In this document: piece after piece, positions 5,042 to 5,947 of the stretch
Position numbering within the stretch: the stretch's first letter is position 1
Layout of the letters: the number at the start of each line of letters is the position of its first letter
NCBI GenBank assembly: GCA_017883345.1
Contig: JADGNT010000345.1
Span: 1-5,947 of the forward strand
DNA: 5,947 bases
Reading direction: 5' to 3'
Origin: Candidatus Solibacter sp.
GTDB lineage: Bacteria; Acidobacteriota; Terriglobia; Bryobacterales; Bryobacteraceae
The notes under the pieces: generated by a model
Databases searched by the model: none
The model's input: the letters and a program-made list of their open reading frames with translations, nothing else
Told to the model about the DNA's origin: nothing
Translations under genes and position numbers: made by a program

Positions 5042-5947
5042 ATGACGTCGAATCGGAGAATTCTTGGCCGCCTGGCCCTGCTTCCGGCGCTGGCTCTGCT
5101 ACCGATGCCCGCGGTTTACGCTCAAGAAGTCCCGGAACGCGGAGTTCTGGAAATTGGCGTTCGCGCGCTGGCGGGAGACCGAAGCTCGTCGCAGTTCGAC
5201 GAATATCGAGACATCAAGCCCGGACTCTTCATTCGTCAGGCCAGCGTGGATCTGGAACACCTGTTCCAATCGAAATATTTTCTGAACTTCCAGACGACGC
5301 AGAGCTGGCAGAACGATCAGCACTTCCTGGGCGCATTTGGCAAGTATGGCAAGTTTGGCTGTGAGGTCCGCCGGGACGGGACACCACACGATTTTACGAA
5401 TACCGCCGCAACTCTATTTACGGAATCCAGCCCGGGCGTATTCACCATTCCGGCGGCGACTCGCGCGCTGCTGGTAGCCAATCCGGCAAGCATCTCTCAG
5501 GTCCTCCCCGGCGCCAGAGCGGTGGATGTGGCGTTGCAGCGCAAGCTCACCAGCGGGAGCTGCCAGTTTACTCCTTCCGCTGCCTGGACTATTTACGCGC
5601 AATACTCCCAGGACGCGGAAAATGGCTACCGGCCTCTGGGCACAACGCTGAACGACGAAACCAACGTTCTGGAACAGATGGAGCCGGTGGATTACCGAAC
5701 GCACGATGTCAAGGCCGGCGTCGAATACGCCGGCCGTAAGGTCGCCTTCCAGGCCGGCTACGCCGCCTCATTCTTCAACGACCAGCACAGCACTTTGACC
5801 TGGGACAATCCCTTCAACGCAACGGACGCGATTGGGAATGGGGCGCATGGCCAACTCGCGCTTTATCCGGACAACAAGTCCCAGGGTGTGAATTTTGCCG
5901 CCGCCTGGAACCTTTCGAAATCCACCCGTCTAATGGTCAGCGTCTCC
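5042..5947 (+). CDS. MtrB/PioB-family outer-membrane beta-barrel, 3' truncated
   Basis: The frame is open for 302 codons to the window edge with no stop, so the gene continues downstream. Residues 1-27 form a signal peptide (RRILGR, then a long Leu/Ala-rich core, ending VYA before Q28). The mature start reads VLEIGVRALAGDRSSSQFDEYRDIKPG (given here in pieces: G39-V40-R41, G45-D46, F52, E54-Y55-R56-D57, P60-G61). The G-x-R, GD and EYRD-x-x-PG pattern is what I recognise as the opening of the decahaem-associated MtrB/PioB barrel family. Alternating hydrophobic and polar stretches with aromatic residues follow, for example FLNFQTTQSW at 80-89, as in beta strands. Full members are usually well over 600 residues, so about half is missing. 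It follows the decahaem gene by 12 bases with a strong ribosome site, the usual partner order. The barrel would hold the decahaem protein in the outer membrane. There is no N-terminal CxxC; single cysteines are at 107 and 174. Confidence 0.88.
   Translation, partial: MTSNRRILGRLALLPALALLPMPAVYAQEVPERGVLEIGVRALAGDRSSSQFDEYRDIKPGLFIRQASVDLEHLFQSKYFLNFQTTQSWQNDQHFLGAFGKYGKFGCEVRRDGTPHDFTNTAATLFTESSPGVFTIPAATRALLVANPASISQVLPGARAVDVALQRKLTSGSCQFTPSAAWTIYAQYSQDAENGYRPLGTTLNDETNVLEQMEPVDYRTHDVKAGVEYAGRKVAFQAGYAASFFNDQHSTLTWDNPFNATDAIGNGAHGQLALYPDNKSQGVNFAAAWNLSKSTRLMVSVS

Overview
This window is a dense electron-transfer locus. Every complete gene encodes a c-type cytochrome, and the two edge genes encode a quinol-oxidising cytochrome b and an outer-membrane cytochrome porin. 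I count 24 CxxCH haem c motifs (9 + 1 + 4 + 10), plus four histidines placed to bind two b haems. High GC, GC-rich third codon positions, signal peptides and an outer-membrane barrel point to a GC-rich Gram-negative (diderm) bacterium. The gene mix and the multi-hairpin intergenic repeat remind me of soil or sediment Acidobacteriota (Bryobacter/Solibacter type). That placement rests on memory of the style and was not tested.

Layout. Bases 1-2436 (+) hold a compact operon. It contains a 5'-truncated cytochrome b with b6-type haem spacing and a PEWY motif, a nine-haem tail-anchored cytochrome c whose start overlaps the cytochrome b stop (ATGA), and a small monohaem class I cytochrome c 16 bases further on. 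Bases 2438-2544 hold a four-hairpin repeat bounded by short imperfect inverted ends. Bases 2541-3755 (-) hold a membrane-anchored cytochrome made of four tandem class I domains, each with a W(N/Q)HxPxM methionine motif; its stop codon lies inside the repeat. Bases 3756-4042 are a divergent intergenic region with candidate promoters and short direct repeats. Bases 4043-5029 (+) hold an MtrA/DmsE-type decahaem cytochrome. Bases 5042-5947 (+) hold the first 302 codons of an MtrB/PioB-type outer-membrane barrel, running off the window with no stop.

How the parts may work together (inference). The cytochrome b, probably with a Rieske protein encoded upstream, would oxidise menaquinol and pass electrons to the nonahaem protein, which stands where cytochrome c1 or f would be. 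The monohaem and tetrahaem cytochromes could carry electrons across the periplasm. The decahaem protein inside the porin would carry them across the outer membrane. The same parts could run in reverse, taking electrons from an outside donor such as Fe(II). The window does not fix the direction. No outer-surface cytochrome (MtrC/OmcA type) and no Rieske gene are visible; either could lie just outside.
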